DNA of 64,000 nucleotides from Chthoniobacteraceae bacterium (lineage in GTDB: Bacteria; Verrucomicrobiota; Verrucomicrobiia; Chthoniobacterales; Chthoniobacteraceae): contig CANFTB010000010.1 in assembly GCA_947449735.1 (NCBI GenBank), forward strand, positions 1 through 64,000, read 5' to 3'. Within the stretch, counting starts at the first letter, position 1; the number at the start of each line of letters is the position of its first letter. A program made the position numbers and the translations under genes. The notes beneath the pieces were generated by a model. The model had not been told where the DNA came from and searched no databases. It saw only the letters and a list, made by a program, of their open reading frames with translations. Of this stretch, positions 18,262 to 27,981 are shown piece after piece.

Positions 18262-19413
18262 TTAGCTATTCGCGCAATCAGAGGTCGCCTCCTGATAGAT
18301 GCGCCTGTAACTCGCAGTAATCGATTCCCATTGAAATTGTTCCACCCATTTCAATGGCCCGGCCAGCGGAGCATCGTTCCGTGTCTCAAGCGACGCAAGC
18401 CATTCAAGCCCGCGGGCCAGCGCTGGCACATCACCAGGCACCACGTGACGGCACCATGGAGAGACAGGAGCAATTTCTTGCAATCCATCCACTGCGCTCA
18501 CAAGCAACGGCTTGCCCGCCGCCATTCCCTCCAGCGCGACAATTCCCATCGGCTCCCGCAAAGATGGGACGACCAAGCCGGAGGCGCGCCCGAGCAACTG
18601 TGATACGCGGGCGCGGTCAGCCCGGCCCGCGAAACACACCCGGCCCTGAAGACCAAGGCCCGCGCACACGCCCTTCAGGTGCTGAAGCTCTGGACCGTCA
18701 CCAGCCAGAACCAAACTGAAATCGGTCTTCGCGCGCCCAAAAGCATGGAGCAACTCGGAAAAGCCTTTTTGAGGGACCATTCTTCCCATCGCAAGAAAGT
18801 ACGGTGCAGCACTCCCTTGCTTGGCTTCTAACAGCAGCTCGGTCGTACTCACTCCATTGTAAACAACGCTGGCCCTGTTACCAAAAGAGATTCCGTGATA
18901 ATTACTTAAATCGTTTAGTGTCGCCTTCGAGCAGGCGGTAACCCTGTCTGCGGCGAGCAGCACTCCCTTTAGAATCCGATTGTAAAGCGGAGAGCGCCCA
19001 TACAGGTCCTGGGCGTCCATAGTTCGCTCCCCCTGGACACTCACAACAAGGGGTATCCGCAACAAACGCGCAATTTGCCAGGCGTACCAGGCGTTGGAGC
19101 TGACACATTGGACGTGAATGACATCAGCTCCGAAAGCCTCCACGGTTCGAAGCACCGACCTCAGGATGTTTTTAACAGTGAGCCGAAAGCTCAGCCTCGA
19201 TTTTAAACCGCCCTCCGGAAGCCGAAAGGGAAACCGGTGCACTTCGACCCCCTTCCACCGCTCAAAGCTCGGCAGATTTCTAGGCCACCGGTTCGTGCAG
19301 ATCATTGCCGCAGCGTCTGCTTTTCGAAGATGATCGGCCAGTTGTCCGGTGAGTTCCTCAACGCCGCCCAGACTGGGATGAAAGGCGCTTGGAAAAATGG
19401 CAACACGGTTCAT
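18262..19413 (-). CDS. Glycosyltransferase family 4
   Basis: This 383-residue GT-B glycosyltransferase begins with a GT4 acceptor-side motif (SAFHPSLGGVEELTGQLADH) and continues with YFLAMGRMVPQKGFSELLHA, LVLAGDGPELQHL and the donor-site stretch VVPSLREPMGIVALEGMAAG carrying the E-x7-E pattern. It would add a sugar to a lipid-linked glycan at the cytoplasmic face of the membrane. Its start ATG overlaps the stop codon of the upstream GT4 gene (ATGA), so the two are translationally coupled. Confidence 0.92.
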   Translation of the reverse strand: MNRVAIFPSAFHPSLGGVEELTGQLADHLRKADAAAMICTNRWPRNLPSFERWKGVEVHRFPFRLPEGGLKSRLSFRLTVKNILRSVLRTVEAFGADVIHVQCVSSNAWYAWQIARLLRIPLVVSVQGERTMDAQDLYGRSPLYNRILKGVLLAADRVTACSKATLNDLSNYHGISFGNRASVVYNGVSTTELLLEAKQGSAAPYFLAMGRMVPQKGFSELLHAFGRAKTDFSLVLAGDGPELQHLKGVCAGLGLQGRVCFAGRADRARVSQLLGRASGLVVPSLREPMGIVALEGMAAGKPLLVSAVDGLQEIAPVSPWCRHVVPGDVPALARGLEWLASLETRNDAPLAGPLKWVEQFQWESITASYRRIYQEATSDCANS

Positions 19414-20465
19414 TTTGCAACCACCTTCCGATTGATAAATGGCTCTGCTGAGGAGCGCCCCTGGTACAATGCCTCATAGGCGGAGCACACCGCATCCCAG
19501 CCATACTGCTGGGCCTCGCCGAGCCCAACCGCCTCCAGATGCCGTCGAAGAGATCTGTCCCGGAGAACCTGAACCAATGCGCTTCCCAAGCGGGATTCCG
19601 GCGCCACTAATCCGCAGGTTCCATTTTTAAGCACCTCCAGCGCTCCCAGATTGGGAGTGGCAACCACCGCCGTTCCGGAAGCCATTGCCTCCACGTACGG
19701 GATGCCGAAGCCCTCGTAACTACTCGGCAAACAAAAGACCCAAGCCCTGCGGTACAGTTCACAGAGCACATCAAAAGGGACCCGGCCAAACCACTGAACG
19801 CCAGGTCCAGTGGCAGGTTCCTCGCAAACTGCCCATAGTCTGGCTGTCGGCACCTTGGCCCTGACCTCGTTACAGAACACATCCAGAAGGAGTTTTCCCC
19901 GTTTGCGTCCACGCAGAGTCCCCACAAAGAGAACGACAGGCTCCTTCTCTTTTTCTTCGGAAGGACGGAAACTATCCAAATCGACGCCATTAGGAATCAC
20001 ATGACGCACCGAGGGGAGGTAGCGGCGGGTATTATTTGAAACGGCCACGCTTTCATCACAGAGCTTGGTGGAAGTCCACTCACATGCGGCGAGGCCAAGC
20101 ATCCTAGCCCGCTCGCGAAACCCGCGTTGATGCAAAAACTCTAAAAAACAAGAGCCGTGGTAAGTGTGAATGTGCCTGGGCAATCTTTTGCCCCACAAAA
20201 ACCAGTCATCGCCATGTGCATGCAGAACCTCGAAACCGGAAAAATCAACACTTCTCAAATCCCAGGGAAATGAGAATGTGCGGAACCGTGCGCGCGGAGG
20301 TATCAGGGTAAGATTATACAGCGCCCCCTCGCCCGAGGAATGCTGCGAGAAGACTGTCACAGAATGCCCCCGGCGAACCATTTCATTCGCCATGTGATGC
20401 ACCTGATAGCCGACCCCTATCTTGCTTCCTCCGGGGAGGTAGAGGGAGGTCATCGCAATTTTCAT
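19410..20465 (-). CDS. Glycosyltransferase family 4
   Basis: The 351-residue protein starts with MKIAMTSLYLPGGSKIGVGY, a Gly-rich GT4 loop, and carries VVLFVGTLRGRKRGKLLLDV, WFGRVPFDVLCELYRRAWVF and the donor-site motif LPSSYEGFGIPYVEAMASG. The ATG at 20465 is preceded by a clear ribosome-binding site (AGGAGGT, ending five bases upstream of the start codon), rare in this window, and overlaps the stop of the acyltransferase gene as ATGA. An upstream in-frame ATG at 20528 lies inside the acyltransferase and is unlikely. Confidence 0.92.
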   Translation of the reverse strand: MKIAMTSLYLPGGSKIGVGYQVHHMANEMVRRGHSVTVFSQHSSGEGALYNLTLIPPRARFRTFSFPWDLRSVDFSGFEVLHAHGDDWFLWGKRLPRHIHTYHGSCFLEFLHQRGFRERARMLGLAACEWTSTKLCDESVAVSNNTRRYLPSVRHVIPNGVDLDSFRPSEEKEKEPVVLFVGTLRGRKRGKLLLDVFCNEVRAKVPTARLWAVCEEPATGPGVQWFGRVPFDVLCELYRRAWVFCLPSSYEGFGIPYVEAMASGTAVVATPNLGALEVLKNGTCGLVAPESRLGSALVQVLRDRSLRRHLEAVGLGEAQQYGWDAVCSAYEALYQGRSSAEPFINRKVVAK

Positions 20466-21685
20466 GAGACCTCCTGGTAAGATTTTTGAGCAGGCAAGAC
20501 TCTGGCTTGGGGCGTCTTGAGCGGCCATCTTGACCTTAAGAATGGCTTTTCAAACACACGGTAAAAGGCGCTTGAAATGATCAGTGTGATTATCGTTCCA
20601 ACCGTATATCCAAGGGCCAGTTGAGGCAGTCCAGAAACGCCCCATTTCTTACGGAACAACTCCATCAGGTACCAAGCGGTGGGCTGGTGAATCAGAAAAA
20701 AGCTGTAGGAAATTCGTCCCAAACTAGGCAACGGACCCCTGGTGAAAGGAATCTTCAACCAAGAGGGCGCAGAGCACACCGCGCATAAGAGGAGTCCATA
20801 ACCGCATGCCAACTGAAGGTCACGCCAAGGCAGAACACTTGAAAAGGCAAACCTGTCCGCAAGTGCGCCGACCAAGAGGATCCCGCTTGAAAGCGCCATC
20901 CCCCCCCACAAAACGCGCCCTACCGGCTTCTTTTTCCGAAGCGCTCCACTCACCCACAGGGCGGCGGCCATTCCAGCGGCAAACTGCATCCAGCGTCCTA
21001 AAAAAGTTATGGAAACCAAAAAGCCATTCAAAGGATCGGAGTCCTTCATGTAAATTGCAGCGCCGACGCGAAAAAGCAGCGACAGCAATCCTGCTCCCAG
21101 AATCGCCTTCACATGGAAGCGCCTCCAGGCGAGCACAAGGAGCGGAAAAACAGCATAGAACTGAGCCTCCAGCCCCATGGACCAAAAGGCGCCGGTGATC
21201 CCGTCCCAGGTCTCTCGAAACAGCGTGTGTGTCAGTGTAAGGTGTGTCAGCACCTGCCATAGTGAGGGGATCGGCTGCAAGTTTGCCTGCCAGCCGATCT
21301 GACGGGCAAAAAACACGAGCCCCACAGGAAGCAGAACCGCATAAGCAATGGCCGCGTAATAAGCCGGCAAGATCCTCCCCACACGTCTGGCGGCATATTC
21401 ACGCCAGTCCCAAGGCTTCTCCCCGTTTGAGGCCAGCGGCCAGAACAGGCAAAACCCGCTTAAGACCATAAATAGATCCACCCCAGAAGGACCATCATGA
21501 ACTGGGATCAGTGCATTAAACTGAGCACCAAAACATGACACAACCCACTCGGGTGACCCAGCAAACTGCCAGACGTGATAGGCGTAAACCCAGAGAGCAG
21601 CGGCCCCCCGGATACTGTCCAACTCCACAAGGCGCCGCAGGTCATCGGCGCGATCAGTTACAGGACGAACCTTCAAATGCACCAT
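20462..21685 (-). CDS. Acyltransferase 3 family membrane protein (OafA/YrhL-like)
   Basis: This 407-residue protein has about ten membrane helices and the N-terminal signature of acyltransferase-3 enzymes: ELDSIRGAAALWVYAYHVWQ followed by GVDLFMVLSGFCLFWPLA and RRVGRILPAYYAA. These enzymes move acyl groups, usually acetyl, across the inner membrane onto a surface glycan. Here it would acylate the polysaccharide built by the surrounding glycosyltransferases. There is no SGNH domain. The stop codon is coupled to the next GT4 gene. Confidence 0.92.
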   Translation of the reverse strand: MVHLKVRPVTDRADDLRRLVELDSIRGAAALWVYAYHVWQFAGSPEWVVSCFGAQFNALIPVHDGPSGVDLFMVLSGFCLFWPLASNGEKPWDWREYAARRVGRILPAYYAAIAYAVLLPVGLVFFARQIGWQANLQPIPSLWQVLTHLTLTHTLFRETWDGITGAFWSMGLEAQFYAVFPLLVLAWRRFHVKAILGAGLLSLLFRVGAAIYMKDSDPLNGFLVSITFLGRWMQFAAGMAAALWVSGALRKKKPVGRVLWGGMALSSGILLVGALADRFAFSSVLPWRDLQLACGYGLLLCAVCSAPSWLKIPFTRGPLPSLGRISYSFFLIHQPTAWYLMELFRKKWGVSGLPQLALGYTVGTIITLIISSAFYRVFEKPFLRSRWPLKTPQARVLPAQKSYQEVS

Positions 21686-21697
21686 ATATAGTTGCGA

Positions 21698-22837
21698 TTA
21701 GCGCTTGCGAGTCTCCCGAATGGCGCCCACCAGCACCTCGGCTGTATCAATCCATCTTGCTCGGCGGGCCCGGCGAACTGACTTCTGTTTTAGATCTCGA
21801 AGCTTGTCCGGATGGCTAGCGAGATCTTCCAAAACATCTGCAACTTCATTTGGTCTGTCAGGATTCGCAAGCACTCCAGCCTCCCCGCATGACTCACTCA
21901 GACCGCCATGCGGGGAGGCCAGTACCGCCACCCCAGAGGACATCGCCTCCAACACCACCAACCCAAATGGTTCCTGCGAACGGGACAAAACCAAAGCTAT
22001 GTCGTGGCGTCTCACCACCTCAGGCAGCCAGCGCCGAGGGACGTGACCGAGCCACTCTACATTTAATCTTTCCATGCTTTTGCTCAGGTTGAGAACAAAC
22101 CGCTCTTCAGTGAGATTTTTGCGTTTGTAAAACCATCCCCCGCCAGCAACCGTCAGCGTTGCGGAGAGGTTTCGTTCCTTTAAAATTCGAAAAGCATCGA
22201 TTGCAACATCCACTCCTTTATTCGGATCCAAGCGTCCTACGTAGAGGAGCCGGAGGGGATTTTTCTGCTTCTCCTCCTCGGGGAAAAACAGCGCCGGATC
22301 TACTCCGGCGTGGGCAGTGTGGACGGAGGATGGATCCACTTTGGATGAGGAGAGGAACCACCTGCGGATATAGTGGCTGCAGGCCAGAAATACATCGGTC
22401 CCACGAAGACCGGCTTCGGCTCTGCGGGTGAACCGACATTCGTTATGAAGCCAGGATACGACGACCGCCTGAGAACACGCTCGTTTGACCAATGGTGCGC
22501 TCTCTATATCATTCGCCAACACCACGGCGTCCGGTCGTAAACTGGCTAAAATGGCCCGAACGGACGACCAGTATTGGCCATAGTCCGCTGAGTCCCAGCT
22601 CATGACACGGGCCTGAAGGTGTTTAACCACACGCTTGAATGCGCCGTCCTGAGATTGAGGAATCCCGTGGACTCTTCCAACGGGGTACATGGGCTGTCCG
22701 TCGGAGGGGGCAATAATTTCAACGTAATGCCCCTGCTCCAGAAGCTCCTTGGCCACACTCATCGTGACGGTCGCAATCGCACCGCCGCTGACCGGTGAGT
22801 AAAACTCGATCGGCAGCATCACAAAGCAAACGCGCAT
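21698..22837 (-). CDS. Glycosyltransferase family 4
   Basis: The 379-residue GT-B enzyme opens with a GT4 N-terminus (PIEFYSPVSGGAIATVTMSV) and carries LRLLYVGRLDPNKGVDVAID, LTVAGGGWFYKRKNL and the donor-site run SRSQEPFGLVVLEAMSSG. The start MRVCFVMLP lies 5 bp after the stop of the upstream GT4 gene. Its gene ends 12 bp before the acyltransferase start. It probably elongates the repeat unit of the surface glycan; linkage and donor are unknown. Confidence 0.92.
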   Translation of the reverse strand: MRVCFVMLPIEFYSPVSGGAIATVTMSVAKELLEQGHYVEIIAPSDGQPMYPVGRVHGIPQSQDGAFKRVVKHLQARVMSWDSADYGQYWSSVRAILASLRPDAVVLANDIESAPLVKRACSQAVVVSWLHNECRFTRRAEAGLRGTDVFLACSHYIRRWFLSSSKVDPSSVHTAHAGVDPALFFPEEEKQKNPLRLLYVGRLDPNKGVDVAIDAFRILKERNLSATLTVAGGGWFYKRKNLTEERFVLNLSKSMERLNVEWLGHVPRRWLPEVVRRHDIALVLSRSQEPFGLVVLEAMSSGVAVLASPHGGLSESCGEAGVLANPDRPNEVADVLEDLASHPDKLRDLKQKSVRRARRARWIDTAEVLVGAIRETRKR

Positions 22838-22842
22838 GTTTT

Positions 22843-23988
22843 CTATAAGGTCACAATCCCCTCAAACTCCTGGAAAACTGTGCTCCAGGGCCTTTGCTCC
22901 GCCCTCTCCCTTGCTCGTCTTCCGTAGGTTTTTCTGAGGTCTTCATTTTCAAGAAGCACGCGCAAACGAGCCTCCAAGCCCCCAAGATCCTCGCGCTCGA
23001 ACAAAAAGCCCGCGCTACCGACAATTTCCGGCACTCCCCCGCAGGCGGCAGCCACCGTAGCCTGCCCGGTCGCCATGCCCTCCAAGACTGTCAACGGACA
23101 AGGATCCTCCCAACGTGAAGGCACCACATGGATGTCCGTATTCGCGATCCATCGAGGAACCGCAAGACGACTAATAAACCCCGGGCGCCGGACATTGACT
23201 CCCCGTTCGATGAGCTTTGAGGACATTCTCTCCAACTGCTCCTGATAAGGGTCACTCTGATGTGAACCGTAGAATCGGGAGCCAAGCAGCTGGACGTCAA
23301 AACCATTGAAATACTCTGAAATTCTAAGAGCCGCTCGAAGCAGGAGATCCGGGGCCTTTTGGCGATCCGTGCGTCCGACAAATCCGATCAGCGGCCTTCC
23401 TCCATTTTCCTTGGGCTTAGGCGCAAAGCGACGGATATCCACACCGTTCCGCATAATATAAACGGGAACGCCAAAATAGCTCTCGTTCCAGCGCGCACAA
23501 TAGCCGCTGACGGCCATGCACACATCCACACTTTCACAAAACCTCTCGCGCCACGGTGTCAAACAGGGGTTGCAGTTGTGGAACAAATGAAGGAAGCGCC
23601 CCTGCGGCAGCTTTCGCTTCAGGTATCCGAGCATTTCGGGATCGTTGTGGAAAACGAAGGTCGCCCTCTCCCAACCATTAGTCCGAATCACTCCAAGAAT
23701 GCGCTCAGCCCAAGCCTCCTGCCTGACATGTCCCCAGCCCTTACGCTTGGATCGCCATCTGCACAGGCGTCCTGCACCCCGTATTTTGGGGGGATGCGGA
23801 TATGGAACTTCAACGGTTCGCACCCACGGATACGAATCGGCAGTGCTATCCCGCGTCAGTACCCAAGGCTCAATCCCGAAGCATTGTGCAGCCCTGCACA
23901 TCTCCCAAATCCATGTGGCGATGGCGCCGCTGTGAGTGGGAGTGAATGTGTCTCCTGTGGAGTTTATGAAAATGAGTTCCTGCTGCAT
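22843..23988 (-). CDS. Glycosyltransferase family 4 (tandem paralogue)
   Basis: The 381-residue protein is a close relative of the next upstream gene (24064-25203): compare FINSTGDTFTPTHSGAIA with INNSDETFTPTASGAIA, and both have the VFHNDPEM / VLHNDPEM segment. Other GT4 motifs are LIGFVGRTDRQKAPDLLLRA and VVPSRWEDPCPLTVLEGMA. The ATG at 23988 (MQQELIFINS) aligns with the paralogue start; the ATG at 24042 would add 18 residues and is possible. It probably arose by tandem duplication. Confidence 0.88.
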   Translation of the reverse strand: MQQELIFINSTGDTFTPTHSGAIATWIWEMCRAAQCFGIEPWVLTRDSTADSYPWVRTVEVPYPHPPKIRGAGRLCRWRSKRKGWGHVRQEAWAERILGVIRTNGWERATFVFHNDPEMLGYLKRKLPQGRFLHLFHNCNPCLTPWRERFCESVDVCMAVSGYCARWNESYFGVPVYIMRNGVDIRRFAPKPKENGGRPLIGFVGRTDRQKAPDLLLRAALRISEYFNGFDVQLLGSRFYGSHQSDPYQEQLERMSSKLIERGVNVRRPGFISRLAVPRWIANTDIHVVPSRWEDPCPLTVLEGMATGQATVAAACGGVPEIVGSAGFLFEREDLGGLEARLRVLLENEDLRKTYGRRARERAEQRPWSTVFQEFEGIVTL

Positions 23989-24063
23989 GGAATCTGCCCA
24001 ATGGGACACCTCCCCGAAAAAGAGAGAGTCGTAGCCTCGCATCGCTGCGCTGCTGTCTGCCGA

Positions 24064-25203
24064 CTAAGAAATGACCTCAGCGAAATTTCGCCAGCACCTG
24101 GACCAAGTAAATGTCTCGGCTCTAAGCCTAGCCCTAGCCCCCCAGTGGCGGCGCTCTTTGGGGTCCTGCACAAGGGCTCTTAACCTTGCTGCAAGACCCT
24201 GGACAGAGTCTTTTTGAAAAAGAAATCCGGCAGACCCGAGAATTTCCGGTGTCCCGCCGGTTTGCGATGCGACCACAGGAAGTCCGGCGGCCATTCCTTC
24301 CAGCAGACTCAGCGCACAAGGCTCCTCCCATCGAGACGGAAGCACATGAACGTCGGCCTCCAGTAAACGTGCTGGAACTTCGGCCCGAGAGACGTGGCCG
24401 GTGGTTCTAACGCGTGCACCCGCCCGGGTGAGCTCATCGCCCAGTCTACTGAGTTCCCTTTGGTAAGCATCCGCCTCCCATCTGCCCCAATGATTTGAAC
24501 CAACCAGTTGGACGCAAATCCGCAATCCCTCACCGGCAAGTAAAAGGCAGGCCTTGAGCAATAGATCGGGCGCTTTCTCAATACCGGTCCGGCCAAGAAA
24601 ACTGACGACCGTTTCCTCGGCTTCCCTTTGAGGACCGGGACGAAAGCGAACCAAATCTACTCCATTGTAGATGACCTTCACGGGTACGTTCCCATAAAAC
24701 CGATGGGTTTCCTCGGCCACGTACCTGCTGACGGCAGTGACTTCGTCCACGCACTCCTTAAACTGCCTTCGGAAGCCGGGTTTTGCCTGCACCGGGTTAT
24801 GAAAATGGTGGATCACCTTCGAGTGAGGAAACTCGTTCTTCACAAACACGGCCATCTCGGGATCGTTGTGCAAAACGAAGACACTCCGTGCGAGGCCTCT
24901 GTGCCTTACCGCACGAGCCACGTTACGGGCATGACGCCGGTGCTCCGCTTCGCGCCACCCGCTCAAGCGACGAATCAATCGCCGCCGCAGCCCTCTCCAC
25001 CCATCCAAATTACGGATTTGCGGCTGGAGCAGGATCGTTTCCACCCCATCGAAAGATGGAACCGAGGCCTGTTGCGACATCACCAAAGGCGATTGCCCGT
25101 CCGCACCTGCAGCCTTGCAGACCTCCCAGATGTGCGTTGCGATCGCACCGGACGCAGTGGGTGTGAAGGTCTCGTCACTGTTGTTGATCTGCACAATTTT
25201 CAT
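24064..25203 (-). CDS. Glycosyltransferase family 4 (tandem paralogue)
   Basis: This 379-residue GT-B enzyme shows VVSFLGRTGIEKAPDLLLKA, VLPSRWEEPCALSLLEGMA and GGTPEILGSAGFLF in the donor domain. Its N-terminus INNSDETFTPTASGAIA and the HNDPEM block are shared with the following gene. The start ATG at 25203 shares one base with the stop codon of the preceding GT2 gene (TGATG). A longer frame to 25329 lies inside that gene and is rejected. Confidence 0.92.
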   Translation of the reverse strand: MKIVQINNSDETFTPTASGAIATHIWEVCKAAGADGQSPLVMSQQASVPSFDGVETILLQPQIRNLDGWRGLRRRLIRRLSGWREAEHRRHARNVARAVRHRGLARSVFVLHNDPEMAVFVKNEFPHSKVIHHFHNPVQAKPGFRRQFKECVDEVTAVSRYVAEETHRFYGNVPVKVIYNGVDLVRFRPGPQREAEETVVSFLGRTGIEKAPDLLLKACLLLAGEGLRICVQLVGSNHWGRWEADAYQRELSRLGDELTRAGARVRTTGHVSRAEVPARLLEADVHVLPSRWEEPCALSLLEGMAAGLPVVASQTGGTPEILGSAGFLFQKDSVQGLAARLRALVQDPKERRHWGARARLRAETFTWSRCWRNFAEVIS

Positions 25204-26192
25204 CAGGCCTCCGTTCCCGCCTCTCCTAGCTCGCTCTCTGTGACAGGCCCCGCCGAGAATCCACCAAGCGTTTTGCTCGGACCTTTCTTCGTCTTTCGTG
25301 GTCCGTAATTCCCCCGGAAATGATCCCACAAACCCTCAACCACAGTGCCCAGAACTTCAATCCGTTCACGGCCCTCGCTCCGCAGGGCAGAGCGCAGGTG
25401 CCTGCTCGTGATGCGAAGCAAGGCCGCCAAATAACCCCGACCGGCATGTTTTGAAGCCAGAAGCAGGCTGTTTCTAACAGCATAGTAGCTCCGAATTCCT
25501 AGGAGCTTTGCGCCTGATCGCCCTCCTTTGTGCAGGATGCGAGAGGAGGGCACGACCTCGACGCCCCACGATCTTGCACGCATTTCCAAGCACCAGTCCA
25601 CGTCTTCCCAGGTCAGATAGAAGCGGTCATCCAGTCCACCGACCTCTTCCACCGCATCCATGCGGGCAAGCATCGCGCAACCGCTTACCCAGGGAGACGG
25701 GTAAGGCGCGGCGTCCCGTCGGGGATGAAGGAAGTTGTTATGAACGGCCTCCCCTCTTGTTAGGGATAGAAACGCCCCAGCAAACCAGACCTCGGAGGGA
25801 GAATCATAGTAGTGTATCACGGGGGCAAATATCGCGCCCCGCGGGCTCATTTCGGCAGCATCCACCAAAGCCCCAATCGCACCCGGCTCAAGGGTGGTGT
25901 CATTGTTTAAAAGAAAGCTGTATTTCACGCCAGAGCTCAGGGCCTCCGCGAGACCCACGTTATTTCCACCGGTAAAGCCCAGGTTCTTTCCCGTCCGTAT
26001 GAGGCTCACTTCAAAACCCTCCCCTCTGATGCGCTCTGCTGATCCATCCTCAGAACCGTTGTCCACAATAATAATCTGCTTATTTGGATACCCTTCGGCC
26101 ACAAGTGATCGCAGGCATTCGAGCGTGTCCTCCACGCCGTTCCAAATTACAATGATAACGGCAACCCCAGGTTTCATCTGTTCAGTGCTCAA
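25203..26192 (-). CDS. Glycosyltransferase family 2 (rhamnosyltransferase-like)
   Basis: The 329-residue GT-A protein contains VAVIIVIWNGVEDTLECLRS, IIIVDNGSEDGSAERI, the family NLGFTGGNNVGL and the metal-binding FLLNNDTTLEPGA. The downstream TWEDVDWCLEMRARSWG is the ED-type catalytic segment. This pattern resembles WbbL-like rhamnosyltransferases, but the donor is not proven. It overlaps the upstream gene by 11 bp and the downstream GT4 by one base. Confidence 0.92.
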   Translation of the reverse strand: MSTEQMKPGVAVIIVIWNGVEDTLECLRSLVAEGYPNKQIIIVDNGSEDGSAERIRGEGFEVSLIRTGKNLGFTGGNNVGLAEALSSGVKYSFLLNNDTTLEPGAIGALVDAAEMSPRGAIFAPVIHYYDSPSEVWFAGAFLSLTRGEAVHNNFLHPRRDAAPYPSPWVSGCAMLARMDAVEEVGGLDDRFYLTWEDVDWCLEMRARSWGVEVVPSSRILHKGGRSGAKLLGIRSYYAVRNSLLLASKHAGRGYLAALLRITSRHLRSALRSEGRERIEVLGTVVEGLWDHFRGNYGPRKTKKGPSKTLGGFSAGPVTESELGEAGTEA

Positions 26193-27117
26193 CGGTCAAT
26201 GAATCGCTGCCTGCGGCAGCATTGCGGGTGGCGGTCCTTGGGGCATTTTTTAAACTTTTAGGATGCCCCTGATCTGGCAGAGGAATCAGGCAAACCCTCA
26301 GGGCCGGCCACACTCCCCCGAAAAAAGGATGAAGATTGCGCATCCACCGCCAGGTCCACTTTGCTGGAAGCCAGCGCGTGGCGTAGTAAAGCCAAGCCCT
26401 CCAGCTTGAGTGCGACCAGGAGGCCAGCTTTCGGCGTAAATCCGAAGGTGAGCGAGCCCAAGAATTGTGAACGATCGCGTCCGGAGCCGCCAAAAGGCTT
26501 TCCCTCACCTCAATTGCTGATGGCTTGTTTCGAAGCTGGATGCTCTCGTGATCTCCATGCACTAGAGCCCTAAGAAACGGGCGCTCCGAGCGCCTGGAGT
26601 GTACGAGAGGCGTCCCAGCGCGCACTGCGACGGGCGCGATGTACTCAAAGTGATCTTTTTTTTGTGAGGAACAAACCTCCAAGGCACCGTTCCGTATCCT
26701 GCGATAAAGCACCCTCATGGGCCATTCGAGGCCGCTAAGTCCAAGGTCATCAGCCCTCTCAATTGCTGCATAAAAAGTCTCGGGATTTGGCAGCCACTCG
26801 TCCGTGTCCAGTTGAAGCACCCAGTCCGCACCCTTGCCCGCCGAGGCCAAAGCTGCATTCCGCTGAAGCGTATCATTTAACATCGGATCGGCTTTGGGGC
26901 TCGAATAACAGCCGCCCTCAAAGCGCATTTTGCCCTTGTGGTCGAGTGCCCGCAGCCGAGACAGGCACTCCTCTACGGGGATGGGGGCACCAGTCCAACC
27001 CTTCCCAGAGGAATCGTATGAGACGACGATCTCCTCCACACGATCATAATAGACACCGACACTCAATTCAAGCCAGGTCGGGTCAGCGGCAAGGACGTAA
27101 GCATTGAGACGTATCAT
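26182..27117 (-). CDS. Putative glycosyltransferase (GT2-like, divergent)
   Basis: The 311-residue protein has a probable GT-A fold: WVLQLDTDEWLPNPETFYAA carries a DxD metal-binding motif, and the N-terminal VEEIVVSYDSSGKGW looks like a divergent donor-binding strand. The region after residue 230 is Trp- and Arg-rich (SWRAWLYYATRW), perhaps contacting the membrane. No named family was recognised. The start codon at 27117 overlaps the stop of the upstream gene (ATGA). Position in the operon supports a role in glycan assembly. Confidence 0.7.
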   Translation of the reverse strand: MIRLNAYVLAADPTWLELSVGVYYDRVEEIVVSYDSSGKGWTGAPIPVEECLSRLRALDHKGKMRFEGGCYSSPKADPMLNDTLQRNAALASAGKGADWVLQLDTDEWLPNPETFYAAIERADDLGLSGLEWPMRVLYRRIRNGALEVCSSQKKDHFEYIAPVAVRAGTPLVHSRRSERPFLRALVHGDHESIQLRNKPSAIEVRESLLAAPDAIVHNSWARSPSDLRRKLASWSHSSWRAWLYYATRWLPAKWTWRWMRNLHPFFGGVWPALRVCLIPLPDQGHPKSLKNAPRTATRNAAAGSDSLTVEH

Positions 27118-27953
27118 GCGGAAATGTTTTGCTCCTTGGGGCTGCCATCCGAAACCGCTGAGGCAGCTGGAACACTCGGGGTGAAAAACCTGTGAACCCT
27201 CCTTCGAAGTCTCATCCAGAGGGGAGGAGACGGATATCCCGTGCCCTCTACGCCTCGGTGGATGTAGGATGCACGAGGATCAGTGAGCCGCATCAAGCCC
27301 TTGTGCCGCATGTACGCATCCACACGCTTTTCGAAAATATCGCCAAGGTCCGACATCGGATACCGATCACCCGCCGGGTGCTTGTAACGATAGATCGGTT
27401 TCGCCAACCGCTCCGCATCCACCAAGAAGCACTGGTCTGAAAAACCCCGGCCCACAAAATGATAACCTTCCCGCCGCAGCGACTCTCTTTCGACTCCAGA
27501 TGGATCTTTCTGCCAGACAGGATTGGCGACTAAAATGTCCGGCTGTTTCTGAAGCACTTCGATCGCCGGGGTGATCCAATCGAATGGCTCTACCATTTCA
27601 ACCTCGGCGCAACAGTAAAGGAGATAACCTGGTTGCGCTGATACAACTGCGACCAGTGCAAAATCGACGTAGTGCCTGACGATTCCGAGGTCCCTTTCTT
27701 TCAATCCACAAGAGGCAAGTGCCAGCGGCAACAGACGCTCCACCTCGAGATAGGCGTCGATTTCACGCCTTTGAACCGCCACCTCGGCCATGTGTGTTGC
27801 GTGACCACGGTCTTGAACGTTGTTGATGCTCACAACCACCCTCGAAAAGGGGTAACGGAATTGAGAGGCCTTTTCCGCCATGAATCCAGGCGATAGGACT
27901 TTTCTGTAATCCCTTTCAAAGCAATTAACGTAAAGGCTTACCGGCTTGTGCAT
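27114..27953 (-). CDS. Hypothetical protein, possibly glycosyltransferase-like
   Basis: The 279-residue protein is not recognised. The start MHKPVSLYVNCFERDYRKVL, a central LLYCCAEVEMVEPFDWI and FVGRGFSDQCFLVDAERL recall the layout of GT2-like proteins, with AEVEM in the position of the usual DxD. It lies between the ABC exporter genes and the first clear glycosyltransferase, coupled to the latter by an ATGA overlap. The ATG at 27953 was chosen over one at 28025, which would overlap wzt by 44 bp. Confidence 0.6.
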   Translation of the reverse strand: MHKPVSLYVNCFERDYRKVLSPGFMAEKASQFRYPFSRVVVSINNVQDRGHATHMAEVAVQRREIDAYLEVERLLPLALASCGLKERDLGIVRHYVDFALVAVVSAQPGYLLYCCAEVEMVEPFDWITPAIEVLQKQPDILVANPVWQKDPSGVERESLRREGYHFVGRGFSDQCFLVDAERLAKPIYRYKHPAGDRYPMSDLGDIFEKRVDAYMRHKGLMRLTDPRASYIHRGVEGTGYPSPPLWMRLRRRVHRFFTPSVPAASAVSDGSPKEQNISA

Positions 27954-27981
27954 TTTGATAGCCTGATTCTGGGACCCAACT

